NCBI RefSeq assembly: GCF_041080815.1
Contig: NZ_CP160205.1
Span: 2,294,001-2,358,000 of the forward strand
Reading direction: 5' to 3'
Source of the DNA: Mucilaginibacter yixingensis
GTDB lineage: Bacteria; Bacteroidota; Bacteroidia; Sphingobacteriales; Sphingobacteriaceae
DNA: 64,000 nt
Position 1 is the first letter of the stretch. Each line of letters opens with the position of its first letter. Positions 8,550-16,781 of this stretch are shown here, piece by piece. Under the pieces are notes generated by a model. That model made no database searches. It saw nothing but the letters and a program-made list of their open reading frames with translations, and was not told the origin of the DNA. The position numbers were made by a program, and so were the translations under genes.

Positions 8550-8575
8550 AAGGAGCCCCAAAGGCTCCTTTTTTA
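8550..8575 (+). terminator. rho-independent terminator after OsmC
   Basis: AAGGAGCC and GGCTCCTT form an 8-base-pair stem with the loop CCAAA, followed by six Ts. It lies five bases beyond the OsmC stop codon. Confidence 0.92.
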
Positions 8576-8855
8576 TTTTAAACATCACAAGTAATTGAAT
8601 TGCCACCTATACAGATTTTGTATAGTATTCAGCGCAATAGAGTTGGTGCGGATTAATGCACGTATCTCGCCAATTAACGCTGCCGAAATTTATTTTATGG
8701 TTCTGTAGAGGCTTTTAATCAGTTAATTAGGATTGATTTTGAGCATGGTTGACTAAATGACCAGAACAGTAAGAAAACAAATTGCGGCATCAATATTGGC
8801 TATGTCCTGGTGGTGTTTGCAGAGACCTAACATTAATCATAATAATCTGAATGAA
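8576..8855 (+). other. intergenic leader region upstream of the OmpA porin gene
   Basis: About 280 bases, AT-rich. An ORF reading through part of it (from 8757) gives an unconvincing leader and is not the true start of the porin. A long untranslated leader or promoter region for the abundant outer membrane protein is likely; no clear TAnnTTTG box was found. Confidence 0.4.
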
Positions 8856-10241
8856 ATGAAAACTACATCTAAATCTAAAAAAACAACACTACTCGTTGCC
8901 GCACTGATGGCTGGTACGCAACTTTTCGCACAGTCGACAGACACATTAAACACAACTAATTATGTACGCCCGTTCTCGCCGGAAAGCTCATTCCGCACCT
9001 GGTCCATCGGTGTGCATGCGGGTAGCGTATCTGGTTACACCCCGTTTCGTGGTAAAGACGATTGGCATACCGATAACATTAAATTGGGCTATGGTGCTTA
9101 CATAAAAAAACAAATTCTGCCCTCATGGGGTATCCAGGCCAATTTTTTCAGAGGACAATTAGCAGGAACTGATCCTGCTGGTACCAGTGGCTACACTCGC
9201 TTTGAAACAGACATTAACTACGCAGCCGATCTGAGCGCAGTGTTTACGCTGGCTAACATCAACTGGCGCCATCAGCAGGGGGTGATTCAGCCTTATTTGA
9301 TGGCTGGCGGTGGTTTTACCGGTTATAAACCTCATTTATACACAGCTAACGGCACGGAGCGTACAGTTACAAGCATTAAAAATGGCGGCAGCATCAGCGA
9401 GTTTTATATCCCGGTAGGGTTTGGGCTTAAGTTCAATGTTGGTCAAGGCATAAACATTGACATGGGCTACCAGGTGAACTTTATGAATAGCGATAACATT
9501 GACGGCTATACTTACGCCAATAACTTTGATAAGTTCTCTTACGGTCATATCGGCTTAGAGTTTGCCTTGGGTAAAAGCTCAAAACCTCAGTTAGCTACGC
9601 ATAACCCGGTAGCATCTATGCGCACCGAGTACCTGATGAAAACTAATGCGCTACAAGGCGAGTTGGCTGCAGAGCGGGCCCGCAATGAGAAAATGCGCAA
9701 CGATGTAGCCGCAGCAGAAGCAGCTAATAGCACCCGTATTGCTGAGCTAAACGCCAAACTAGATAAGTTTACCGCCGATAGCGATGGCGACGGTGTGCCT
9801 GATTTTTACGACAAATGTCCGAACACGCCTCCAGGCACTAAAGTTGACGGCTCTGGTTGTCCGCTTGTAATCACCCGTGTGGTAGTTACCGAAGCTGACC
9901 GTAAAGTGGTAAAAGAAGCCATTAATAACCTTGAATTTGACTTTGGTAAAGCAACTATTCGCCCGCATTCTTTCCCAAGTCTTGATAGAGTTGCAGAGCT
10001 GTTGATCAATAAAAACTTTAGCTTGAAATTGGCAGGTCACACCGATGATGTGGGTTCTGATGATGCTAACATGAAGTTGTCAAAAGATCGCGCCGAGTCT
10101 ATCAAATCATACCTGGTAAGTAAAGGCGCAAACCCATCGCGCATTGAAGCTACCGGCTATGGCGAAACGCAGCCAATTGCCAGCAACAAAACCGCTGCCG
10201 GTCGCCAGAAAAATCGCAGGGTAGAGTTTACTCTGTTTTAA
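8856..10241 (+). CDS. OmpA-family outer membrane protein with TSP3 linker
   Basis: 461 residues from MKTTSKSKKTT, which starts a signal peptide ending at about residue 26 (TQLFAQ). An N-terminal eight-strand beta-barrel domain covers about residues 45-245, then a short Ala/Glu-rich coiled segment (ELAAERARNEKMRNDV). A thrombospondin type 3 calcium repeat follows (DSDGDGVPDFYDKCPNTPPG, near residue 307), and a C-terminal OmpA peptidoglycan-binding domain has the GHTDDVG and SKDRAESIKSYL motifs. It anchors the outer membrane to the cell wall and may be a porin. Flanked by terminators on both sides. Confidence 0.92.
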   Translation: MKTTSKSKKTTLLVAALMAGTQLFAQSTDTLNTTNYVRPFSPESSFRTWSIGVHAGSVSGYTPFRGKDDWHTDNIKLGYGAYIKKQILPSWGIQANFFRGQLAGTDPAGTSGYTRFETDINYAADLSAVFTLANINWRHQQGVIQPYLMAGGGFTGYKPHLYTANGTERTVTSIKNGGSISEFYIPVGFGLKFNVGQGINIDMGYQVNFMNSDNIDGYTYANNFDKFSYGHIGLEFALGKSSKPQLATHNPVASMRTEYLMKTNALQGELAAERARNEKMRNDVAAAEAANSTRIAELNAKLDKFTADSDGDGVPDFYDKCPNTPPGTKVDGSGCPLVITRVVVTEADRKVVKEAINNLEFDFGKATIRPHSFPSLDRVAELLINKNFSLKLAGHTDDVGSDDANMKLSKDRAESIKSYLVSKGANPSRIEATGYGETQPIASNKTAAGRQKNRRVEFTLF

Positions 10242-10262
10242 TTCTCAAAAGCGACAATAAGC

Positions 10263-10299
10263 AAAAAGCCTCAATGAATATTCATCGAGGCTTTTTTTA
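10263..10299 (+). terminator. terminator, probably bidirectional
   Basis: AAAAGCCTC pairs with GAGGCTTTT, and the inner ATGAAT and ATTCAT extend the stem. A run of Ts follows on the plus strand and a run of As precedes it, so it can end both the porin transcript and the convergent SRPBCC gene transcript. Confidence 0.85.
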
Positions 10300-10322
10300 T
10301 GCTATTCAGCAAGACTGATATT

Positions 10323-10703
10323 TTAGAAGGAAAAGAAATCCTGCAAGGCGCCAAAATAGTAATCATTCCAGCCGGTTACAAAATCATCATAATCAGCATC
10401 GGGGATGTTAGTGTGTCTTAACTCGGCAGAAGTACCTTGTTTATCGGCATGCAGTTTAATGGTCACAATAGATTCGGCAGGTTCACCATCAAAGTACCAT
10501 TGTTGCACCACTTTTTTATCTGGTTCAAACTCCAGGTTTTTACCAATAATGCTACCATCCCACATAGAAAATTCGGTGCCGGGCTCGGTGCTCATCTGCG
10601 CTGGCTCACCTGTCCATAACTCCATAGTTACCGGGTTGGTAATAGCAGCATAAACCTCGGCTGGCTCTGCAGGGATGATGTAATATTTTTTGTAATCTTT
10701 CAA
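10323..10703 (-). CDS. SRPBCC/AHSA1-like (START-fold) domain protein
   Basis: 126 residues. The pattern KYYIIPAEPAEVYAAITNPVTMELWTG at the N-terminus, GSIIGKNLEFEPDKKVVQQWYF in the middle and VTGWNDYYFGALQDFF at the C-terminus is that of AHSA1/activator-of-Hsp90-like SRPBCC proteins, which enclose a hydrophobic ligand cavity. The physiological ligand or partner is unknown. It is downstream of the bifunctional nuclease gene on the same strand with about 58 bases between, including a heptad repeat arm. Confidence 0.82.
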   Translation of the reverse strand: MKDYKKYYIIPAEPAEVYAAITNPVTMELWTGEPAQMSTEPGTEFSMWDGSIIGKNLEFEPDKKVVQQWYFDGEPAESIVTIKLHADKQGTSAELRHTNIPDADYDDFVTGWNDYYFGALQDFFSF

Positions 10704-10708
10704 GTTGA

Positions 10709-10736
10709 AGATTGAGTGTTAGAGATTAAAGATTGA
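10709..10736. repeat. solitary heptad-repeat arm (AGATTGA type)
   Basis: Four in-phase 7-base words: AGATTGA, GTGTTAG, AGATTAA, AGATTGA; three agree closely and the second is degenerate. It sits in the 58-base gap between two leftward genes. No inverted partner was found nearby. It resembles the paired heptad arms elsewhere in the window but is the weakest example. Confidence 0.4.
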
Positions 10737-10761
10737 TTTTGAGTTTATTGCAGAGTTTATC

Positions 10762-11382
10762 TTAACTTTCTTTTCGCTTATTCAGCTCGTCGCGAATCTT
10801 CGCCGCTTTTTCATACTGTTCGTCTGTAAGTGCTTCCTGCAACATGGCCTTCAGCTCGTCGGTACTCACGTTACTGTAGTTGCCGGTGGTTGTAGAAACT
10901 GCTTTTTCTTCCTGTGGATCGTTAAAGTTCTCCAGGTAAGCAAACTCATTGCCTTCTATTACAATACCTGCGGTAGATAGAATAAACTCGTAAGTATTGA
11001 TAGGGCAGTCAAAACGCACAGCCATAGCAATAGCGTCTGACGTGCGAGCGTCAATTTCGGCAATCTTTTTACCGTCTGAGCAGATTAGTTTTGAATAGAA
11101 GATACCATCAACCAGGTTATAAATAATTACTTCCTGGATCTGGATATGATATGCTTGCGCGAAGCTTTTAAAAAGATCATGCGTAAGCGGACGGCTTGGC
11201 GTCATCTTTTCTATCTCTATAGCGATAGCCTGCGCCTCAAAGCTGCCAATAATTATCGGCAGGCGGCGGCGACCGCCAACTTCGCCCAAAACCAAAGCAT
11301 AAGCGCCCGACTGTGTCTGACTGTAGGAGAGACCTACAATGTCGAGCTTAATTTTTTTCATGTTGTTACCCATCTCAGCCAT
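10762..11382 (-). CDS. bifunctional nuclease (DUF151) family protein with UVR domain
   Basis: 206 residues. Residues about 8-145 are the BFN/DUF151 domain: LDIVGLSYSQTQSGAYALVLGE, then LPIIIGSFEAQAIAIEIE and IDARTSDAIAMAVRFDCPI. The C-terminus (DELKAMLQEALTDEQYEKAAKIRDELNKRK) is a UvrB/UvrC-type helical motif, a combination usual in Bacteroidota. The plant founding member has DNase and RNase activity; the bacterial role is unproven. Three ATGs compete (residues 1, 4 and 8); an AGGA directly before the first is best spaced for the second. It follows etfA on the same strand by 11 bases. Confidence 0.88.
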   Translation of the reverse strand: MAEMGNNMKKIKLDIVGLSYSQTQSGAYALVLGEVGGRRRLPIIIGSFEAQAIAIEIEKMTPSRPLTHDLFKSFAQAYHIQIQEVIIYNLVDGIFYSKLICSDGKKIAEIDARTSDAIAMAVRFDCPINTYEFILSTAGIVIEGNEFAYLENFNDPQEEKAVSTTTGNYSNVSTDELKAMLQEALTDEQYEKAAKIRDELNKRKES

Positions 11383-11393
11383 TCCTTCAGTAT

Positions 11394-12371
11394 TTATGCA
11401 GATGCTTTATAAGTTTTAACGGCCTCTATTAATTTTGGTACTACTTCAAATGCGTCGCCAACAATGCCATAGTCGGCTACTTTAAATATTGGTGCTTCCG
11501 GGTCTTTGTTTATAGCAACAATTACTTTTGAGCGGCTAATGCCGGCCAGATGCTGTATGGCGCCAGAAATGCCAATAGCAATATACAAATTAGGACTAAC
11601 AGCTATACCTGTTTGCCCAACGTGCTCGCTGTGCGGGCGCCATCCGGCATCAGATACCGGTTTAGAGCATGCTGTAGCACCACCCAACAGGTTAGCCAGT
11701 TCTTCAACCATGCCCCAGTTTTCCGGGCCTTTCAGGCCGCGACCGCCAGATACCACAATGTCGGCATCAGGCAACGATACTTTGTCTGTGGCGCGAACAA
11801 TCTCTTTAACGATCGCTCTAAAGTCTGATTCTTTTACAGCTGGAGCAAAGTCTTCAACCGGTGCACCGCCGCCTTTTTCTTCTACTTTATAAGTATTTGG
11901 CGTAAGCGAAATTACTTTTTTAGCTGATGTCAGCTCAACCGTAGCAAATGCTTTGCCTGAGAAAGCCGTTTTCTTTACAGTGAATTTATTGCCTGCAGTT
12001 TCAGGTAACGCTACGGCTCCATCGGCCACACCCGCTTCCAGTTTCACCCCTATACGCGGAGCCAGGCCACGACCAGAGAACGAGTTAGACAGGATAACCA
12101 CATCGGCGCCTTCTTTATCCGCCGCCGCTGCAATAACCGAGGCGTAAGCCTGATTAACAAAGTTTTTGAGTTGGCTGTTACTTACGTTCAGCACTTTCTC
12201 AGCACCGTATTTGCCCAGAGCGGCCAGTTCATCAGCGCTTACATTGCCAATAGAAATGGCGGTAAGGCTGGTACCCAGCTGATCTGCCACGGCACGGCCG
12301 TAGGAAACCACCTCAAATGTTGATTTTTTGAATTTGCCTTCGGCATTTTCGGTATATACTAATACAGGCAT
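11394..12371 (-). CDS. etfA: electron transfer flavoprotein subunit alpha
   Basis: 325 residues from MPVLVYTENAEGKF; the ORF extends ten codons further upstream without homology. ETF alpha forms a heterodimer with EtfB, binds FAD through its C-terminal domain and passes electrons from acyl-CoA dehydrogenases to the membrane quinone pool. The C-terminal half shows the FAD-binding features SGGRGLKGPENW, GATACSKPVSDAGWRPHSEHVGQTG and IAIGISGAIQHLAGI. The gene directly follows etfB and precedes the bifunctional nuclease gene by 11 bases, forming an etfB-etfA-bfn unit. Confidence 0.95.
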   Translation of the reverse strand: MPVLVYTENAEGKFKKSTFEVVSYGRAVADQLGTSLTAISIGNVSADELAALGKYGAEKVLNVSNSQLKNFVNQAYASVIAAAADKEGADVVILSNSFSGRGLAPRIGVKLEAGVADGAVALPETAGNKFTVKKTAFSGKAFATVELTSAKKVISLTPNTYKVEEKGGGAPVEDFAPAVKESDFRAIVKEIVRATDKVSLPDADIVVSGGRGLKGPENWGMVEELANLLGGATACSKPVSDAGWRPHSEHVGQTGIAVSPNLYIAIGISGAIQHLAGISRSKVIVAINKDPEAPIFKVADYGIVGDAFEVVPKLIEAVKTYKASA

Positions 12372-12428
12372 GTATTTAGATGTATGTTTATGCTGATGCA
12401 AAGTTTTGCAACGGCAATTTGTTTTGTT

Positions 12429-13166
12429 TTATATCACTTTTGCTTCGCTGTGCAATAAGTCTACCAGTTTGGCAGGATCGCCTGCATCAACCAGCTTCAC
12501 CTGTCCGCGTGGGGCAGGGGTTTCATAACTTAATACTTCAGAGAAAGTTTTAACCTCTGCCGGTTCAACAACCGTTAAAGGTTTTGTACGTGCCGACATA
12601 ATGCCGCGCATATTCGGAATTTTCGGCTCAGCAACGCCTTCGGCCGTTCCTGCTACAAATGGCAGGGGGATAGTCAATACTTCTTTACCGCCTTCAATCT
12701 CGCGTTCAACAGTAGCTTCGCTGCCGTTAATGTCCAATTTCTTAATAACAGATACTGACGGAAGATCCAATAACTCGCCCAGCATACCGGCAACTTTAGC
12801 GCCGTTATAGTCAATAGACTCGCGGCCTGTCAGTATCAAGTCAAAAGCGTTCTGTTTTGCATATTGGGCAACCTGGTAAGCCACAAACCAAGCATCGTGT
12901 GCAGGGGCATTGATGCGTATCGCATCTGTAGCGCCAATAGCCAGGGCCTTACGGATAGTAGGCTCAGTATCAGTACTGCCAACATTAATAACCGTTACAC
13001 TGCCACCATTGCCTTCGGTTAACTCAATGGCACGGGCCAGCGCAATTTCATCATAAGGATTAAGGATAAACTGTACACCGCTTGTATTAAATTGGGTGTT
13101 GTTATCGGTAAAAGTTATTTTTGTGGTGGTATCCGGTACGTTACTGATGCAAACTAGGATCTTCAT
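12429..13166 (-). CDS. etfB: electron transfer flavoprotein subunit beta
   Basis: 245 residues from MKILVCISNVPDTT; two further Met codons lie just before it. EtfB binds AMP and completes the heterodimer with EtfA. Family features are NPYDEIALARAIEL near residues 37-50, RKALAIGATDAIRI near 74-87 and DLILTGRESIDYNGAKVAGMLGELLDLP near 111-138. The gene is first in the etfB-etfA-bfn unit and is divergent from a TPR gene with only 45 bases between, so both promoters must lie in that short gap. Confidence 0.95.
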   Translation of the reverse strand: MKILVCISNVPDTTTKITFTDNNTQFNTSGVQFILNPYDEIALARAIELTEGNGGSVTVINVGSTDTEPTIRKALAIGATDAIRINAPAHDAWFVAYQVAQYAKQNAFDLILTGRESIDYNGAKVAGMLGELLDLPSVSVIKKLDINGSEATVEREIEGGKEVLTIPLPFVAGTAEGVAEPKIPNMRGIMSARTKPLTVVEPAEVKTFSEVLSYETPAPRGQVKLVDAGDPAKLVDLLHSEAKVI

Positions 13167-13211
13167 CATCATAGGTTTTTGCAAATTTAATTAAAAAACA
13201 CGGAGTTTAAA

Positions 13212-13556
13212 ATGTCAACAGACCGATTAGCAAAGTTGCTTGAATTTTTAAAAAACGAGCCAAATGATGAGTTTTTACAGTATGCATTGGCAACAGAGTA
13301 TCTGCGTTTGAATGAGGCAGATAAGGCCCTGCAGTATTACGAAGGACTGGTAAATAATCACCCTAAATATGTGGGTACTTATTACCACTTAGGCAAGCTT
13401 TATGAAGCCCTGAACCGTAAAGACGATGCCGTAAAGACCTATGAAAACGGCATGAAAATAGCCCGTGAAGCCCGCGATAATCATGCCTTTGCCGAGCTGC
13501 AAGGCGTGTACAATCAGTTAACGGGCTTTGGTGACGATGACGATGATGATTATTAG
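13212..13556 (+). CDS. small tetratricopeptide-repeat protein
   Basis: 114 residues. Two or more TPR units: NDEFLQYALATEYLRLNEADKALQYYEGLVNNHP followed by KYVGTYYHLGKLYEALNRKDDAVKTYENGMKIA, then a further helix pair. The C-terminus is an acidic tail with six Asp (DDDDDDY-like). No signal peptide, so cytoplasmic; a protein-protein adaptor role is inferred. Its stop codon overlaps the first word of a heptad inverted repeat. Confidence 0.82.
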   Translation: MSTDRLAKLLEFLKNEPNDEFLQYALATEYLRLNEADKALQYYEGLVNNHPKYVGTYYHLGKLYEALNRKDDAVKTYENGMKIAREARDNHAFAELQGVYNQLTGFGDDDDDDY

Positions 13557-13643
13557 TTGATGGATCATGGTTCATAGATAACTGTTATGATCTTAACTGC
13601 TATGAACTATCATCCATGAACCATGAAACAAGATCTATGAACC
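13555..13643. repeat. heptad inverted repeat, ATGAACC type
   Basis: The right arm (13602-13643) is six in-phase 7-base words: ATGAACT, ATCATCC, ATGAACC, ATGAAAC, AAGATCT, ATGAACC. The left arm (13555-13582) reads AGTTGAT, GGATCAT, GGTTCAT, AGATAAC, the reverse-complement vocabulary. The longest exact pairing is the 11-base TCATGGTTCAT. The left arm begins inside the TAG stop of the TPR gene and the right arm ends 7 bases before the chromate transporter start. Same family as 26397-26515 and 29007-29437. Confidence 0.8.
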
Positions 13644-13650
13644 CAATCCG

Positions 13651-14862
13651 ATGACCCGACGCCATTTAGTTTTTCTTCGTGATGCACTGGTGTACACCTT
13701 CTCTGCCTTTGGCGGACCGCAGGCTCATCTAGCTATTTTGTTGCGCGATTTTGTAGAGAAGCGCGGCTACGTCACAGAAGCTGAATTGATGGAACTGAAC
13801 GCGCTGGCACAGATACTACCCGGGCCATCATCTACCCAAACATTGGTGGGTATTGCCTGGAAAGTGGGCGGTTTACGTTTGGCTCTCATTACCTTTTTCC
13901 TGTGGATACTGCCATCAGCCACGTTGATGTGTATTGCTGCTGTTTGCTATAAAAGCTTTGCCGGGCATAACCAGTACGCGCCAATTTTGTTGTATGTGCA
14001 GCCTATGGCGGTGGGCATTGTGGCTTATGCTGCATTTACCTTTGCCAAAAGATGCCTGAAAACACAAACCAGCGTCATGCTGGCGGTGGGATCGCTCATT
14101 GCAACACTGATTTTGCAGAATGCTTACGCATTTCCCATTTTGATTTTATTGGGCGGCATCGTGTCGTCGGCCATGGAAACCCAGCCACAGGAAGATGAGC
14201 TGCGTATCAAACTGTTTGCCAATGTAAACCCCCGCAAGGTGAGTTATTTTATAGGCATTTTGTTATTGTTTGCTGCGTTGGGTGCCATCATTAATAAAAC
14301 ATCTCCTTTTAGCTTGCCTGTACGCTTGTTTGAGAACTTTTATCGTAACGGCATTCTGATTCATGGTGGGGGGCAGGTATTGGTACCGCTAATGTACACC
14401 GAGTTTGTTGAGGTAAAACATTATCTCAGCAATTCAGAATTTTTATCGGGCTATGCCATACAACAAGCCTTGCCGGGGCCAACTTTTGCCTTTACTTCTT
14501 TTGTGGGTGGGTTATCGCTTGGTAACCACGGTTATGGCATTGGCGGACAGATTATTGGCAGTATGGTTGCCGTACTGGGCATCAATATGCCGGGACTGAT
14601 CCTTATTCTATTTATTGTGCCATTTTGGGAGGATTTGAAGAAGATCACTCGTATTAAAAACTCGCTAAGTGGCATTAATTCTGTAGCGGTGGGTTTTATG
14701 GCCACGGCATTCCTGCTGCTTACTAAACCATTTCTGGGCGATTGGCGGGCCGATTTGCTGATGGTTGGAACTTTTCTTTTGCTCTACTTCACCAAAATAA
14801 AAACGCCGATAGTGATCCTTATCGGTATAATTCTGGGGCTACTGTTTCCTATGGCTGCTTAG
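13651..14862 (+). CDS. chrA: chromate transporter, two-domain CHR family
   Basis: 403 residues and about ten membrane helices. It is the long bidomain form: the first half has FSAFGGPQAHLAILLRDFVEKRGYVTEAEL and QILPGPSSTQTLVGIAW, and the second half repeats the theme with HGGGQVLVPLMYTEF and QQALPGPTFAFTSFVGGLS. The family exports chromate, or takes up anions, in exchange with protons. There is no chrB-like regulator nearby, so the physiological substrate in this organism is uncertain. Upstream lies a heptad inverted repeat. Confidence 0.9.
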   Translation: MTRRHLVFLRDALVYTFSAFGGPQAHLAILLRDFVEKRGYVTEAELMELNALAQILPGPSSTQTLVGIAWKVGGLRLALITFFLWILPSATLMCIAAVCYKSFAGHNQYAPILLYVQPMAVGIVAYAAFTFAKRCLKTQTSVMLAVGSLIATLILQNAYAFPILILLGGIVSSAMETQPQEDELRIKLFANVNPRKVSYFIGILLLFAALGAIINKTSPFSLPVRLFENFYRNGILIHGGGQVLVPLMYTEFVEVKHYLSNSEFLSGYAIQQALPGPTFAFTSFVGGLSLGNHGYGIGGQIIGSMVAVLGINMPGLILILFIVPFWEDLKKITRIKNSLSGINSVAVGFMATAFLLLTKPFLGDWRADLLMVGTFLLLYFTKIKTPIVILIGIILGLLFPMAA

Positions 14863-14866
14863 TTTT

Positions 14867-15616
14867 TTATACTGGATTAGCAAGCCTGAGCAATTCGCGT
14901 ACACGTTTTTCATCAGTTATATCGTTCACATATTCATCATTAAAATGGTTAGCGCCCATTAAAATATGGTCATTTTGAAATTCCATTTGGCTATAAGTAA
15001 GGCTGCGTAAGGAGGCATGTATCTCTGAGGTGCCGGTAAAACGAATCAGATCGCTCACGTTACTTTCATTAATGCCGCCGCCCGGCATAACACTAATGCG
15101 GCCATTGGCCTGGGTAATGAGATGTTTAATTACTGCCGCGCCTTCAATGGCTGTAGTTTTGCCGCCGGATGTAAGCACGCGTTCAAAACCTGCACCGATA
15201 ATATCCTCTAAAGACTTTTCGTGATCCGCACACATGTCAAAGGCCCGGTGAAAGGTGGTACCCACTCCATGCTGACGGGCCATATTGACTATTTGCGAGC
15301 ATCGGTCTGCATCTACCGAACCATCTTTATTTAAAATACCAATCACTATGCCGTCACAACCGCGCTCTATGGCGTGGCGCACGTCTGACAGCATTACGTC
15401 ATACTCTTGCCTGGTATACAAAAAATCACCGGGACGCGGACGGATCAAAACATAAAGTTTAATATGAAGCGCACTGCGGGCAATGGTAATTTGTCCGTGC
15501 GATGGAGTGGTGCCGCCCTGGTTTAAATTATCGCAAAGCTCAACCCTTATTGCGCCGCCTGCCTGTGCGGCTATAGCCGATGTTGCAGAATTAGCACATA
15601 CCTCAAGCGAAACCAT
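14867..15616 (-). CDS. cutC: CutC-family protein
   Basis: 249 residues, a TIM-barrel family named for copper homeostasis. Visible signatures: LEVCANSATSAIAAQAGGAIRVELCDNLNQGGTTPS (residues 4-39), YVLIRPRPGDFLYTRQE (54-70), FHRAFDMCADH (about 122-132), LTSGG and VMPGGGINESNV. The copper role from E. coli is disputed in the literature, so the function is uncertain. Convergent with the chromate transporter (4 bases between stops), and divergent from a WYL regulator across a region with a perfect palindrome. Confidence 0.9.
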   Translation of the reverse strand: MVSLEVCANSATSAIAAQAGGAIRVELCDNLNQGGTTPSHGQITIARSALHIKLYVLIRPRPGDFLYTRQEYDVMLSDVRHAIERGCDGIVIGILNKDGSVDADRCSQIVNMARQHGVGTTFHRAFDMCADHEKSLEDIIGAGFERVLTSGGKTTAIEGAAVIKHLITQANGRISVMPGGGINESNVSDLIRFTGTSEIHASLRSLTYSQMEFQNDHILMGANHFNDEYVNDITDEKRVRELLRLANPV

Positions 15617-15644
15617 AAATAGTAGTCAGTATTTAGTTAATAGT

Positions 15645-15660
15645 TTAAGTTATAACTTAA
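15645..15660. promoter_or_regulatory. perfect 16-bp palindrome between cutC and a WYL regulator, possible operator
   Basis: TTAAGTTATAACTTAA reads the same on both strands. Looser symmetry extends outward (TTAGTTA on the left, TAACTAATAA on the right). It sits 29-44 bases upstream of cutC and about 130 bases before the divergent regulator gene. An autoregulatory operator is an inference; the AT-rich composition makes chance symmetry more likely than usual. Confidence 0.4.
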
Positions 15661-15791
15661 ATATAACTAATAAGTTCTTATTTAACTATAAGAGCTTTTA
15701 TATCAGATCAATAGACTCCTAATTTCGGCTTGGAATTAAATCATATCATCAAAACTTTCGGTTTCTAATAATTGCTTATTATTTTAGCATT

Positions 15792-16763
15792 ATGAACCGC
15801 ATCGACCGTATTTCTGCCATTTTGATCCAACTGCAATCGCGCCGGATTGTAAAGGCTGCTGATATTGCCGGGCGCTTTGATATTAGTTTGCGCACGGTCT
15901 ATCGTGATGTAAATACATTGATTGAAGCCGGTGTACCCATTATTGGTGAGGCAGGTGTTGGATATTCCATTATGGAAGGTTACCGTTTGCCGCCCGTAAT
16001 GTTTACCCAAGAGGAAGCTGTTGCTTTTTTAACCGCTGAAAAGATTGTAGAAAAGCTTACGGATACAGGCACGATAGATAATTATCAATCGGCTATGTAC
16101 AAGATCAAAGCTGTGCTGCGGTCGACCGAGAAGAATATGCTGGAGGATATGGAGCAGCACATTGAGGTGCTCAACTCCCGTCGCCGCCGGCCACCAGAAG
16201 CAGGGAGGGACGCCTTGCAGCCTATCCTGAACGGCATAGCCAATAAGCATATTTTGGCGGTTGATTACTTTGCCCAGCACAGTCAGGAACAAACCAGCAG
16301 AAAAGTGGAGCCGGTAGGCATCTTCTTTTCTGAAGGATATTGGCACATGATTGCTTTTTGTCGCCTGCGTAATGATTATCGAGATTTCAGGGTAGACCGT
16401 ATCAAAAAACTGCGCGTAACCGATGAGTGCTTTGAGCAACAACATCCTACGTTAAAAGAATACCTGGCGCAGATTACCAACCGCGAAAAAAAACTTTACA
16501 AGGTAGTATTGCGCGTGCACAAAAAAGAAGCCCGATGGCTTACCGAGGCAAAGTACTACAATGGTTTTATAGCCGAACTGGAGAACGAAGAAACGATTGA
16601 AATGACTTTTCTGACTGAATGCACCGAAATGTTCGCCCGCTGGTACCTGAGCTTTGGCGATAGGGCGCAGATTGTCAGTCCGGACGATTTGCGGGAACGC
16701 GTGCAGACCTTGATTAACGAGATTCTAAAGAATGTAGCACAGCCCGAGCCGGTTTCTACTTAA
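15792..16763 (+). CDS. YafY/WYL-domain transcriptional regulator
   Basis: 323 residues. The N-terminal HTH_11 winged helix has MNRIDRISAILIQLQSRRIVKAADIAGRFDISLRTVYRDVNTLIEAGVPI (residues 1-50), followed by EAGVGYSIMEGYRLPPVMFT. The WYL domain from about residue 140 has NKHILAVDYFAQHS and VEPVGIFFSEGYWHMIAFCRLRNDYRDFRVDRI. WYL regulators often sense small ligands or nucleic acids; this type is also found as a defence-system regulator, but no defence genes are adjacent. The palindrome upstream could be its operator. Confidence 0.9.
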   Translation: MNRIDRISAILIQLQSRRIVKAADIAGRFDISLRTVYRDVNTLIEAGVPIIGEAGVGYSIMEGYRLPPVMFTQEEAVAFLTAEKIVEKLTDTGTIDNYQSAMYKIKAVLRSTEKNMLEDMEQHIEVLNSRRRRPPEAGRDALQPILNGIANKHILAVDYFAQHSQEQTSRKVEPVGIFFSEGYWHMIAFCRLRNDYRDFRVDRIKKLRVTDECFEQQHPTLKEYLAQITNREKKLYKVVLRVHKKEARWLTEAKYYNGFIAELENEETIEMTFLTECTEMFARWYLSFGDRAQIVSPDDLRERVQTLINEILKNVAQPEPVST

Positions 16764-16781
16764 TTAATACCCAGGCAAGGA

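Noticed and set aside
15792..16763. WYL regulator considered as marker of a defence island
   Set aside because: Neighbours are cutC, a racemase and pyrC; no nuclease, toxin or restriction genes are seen.
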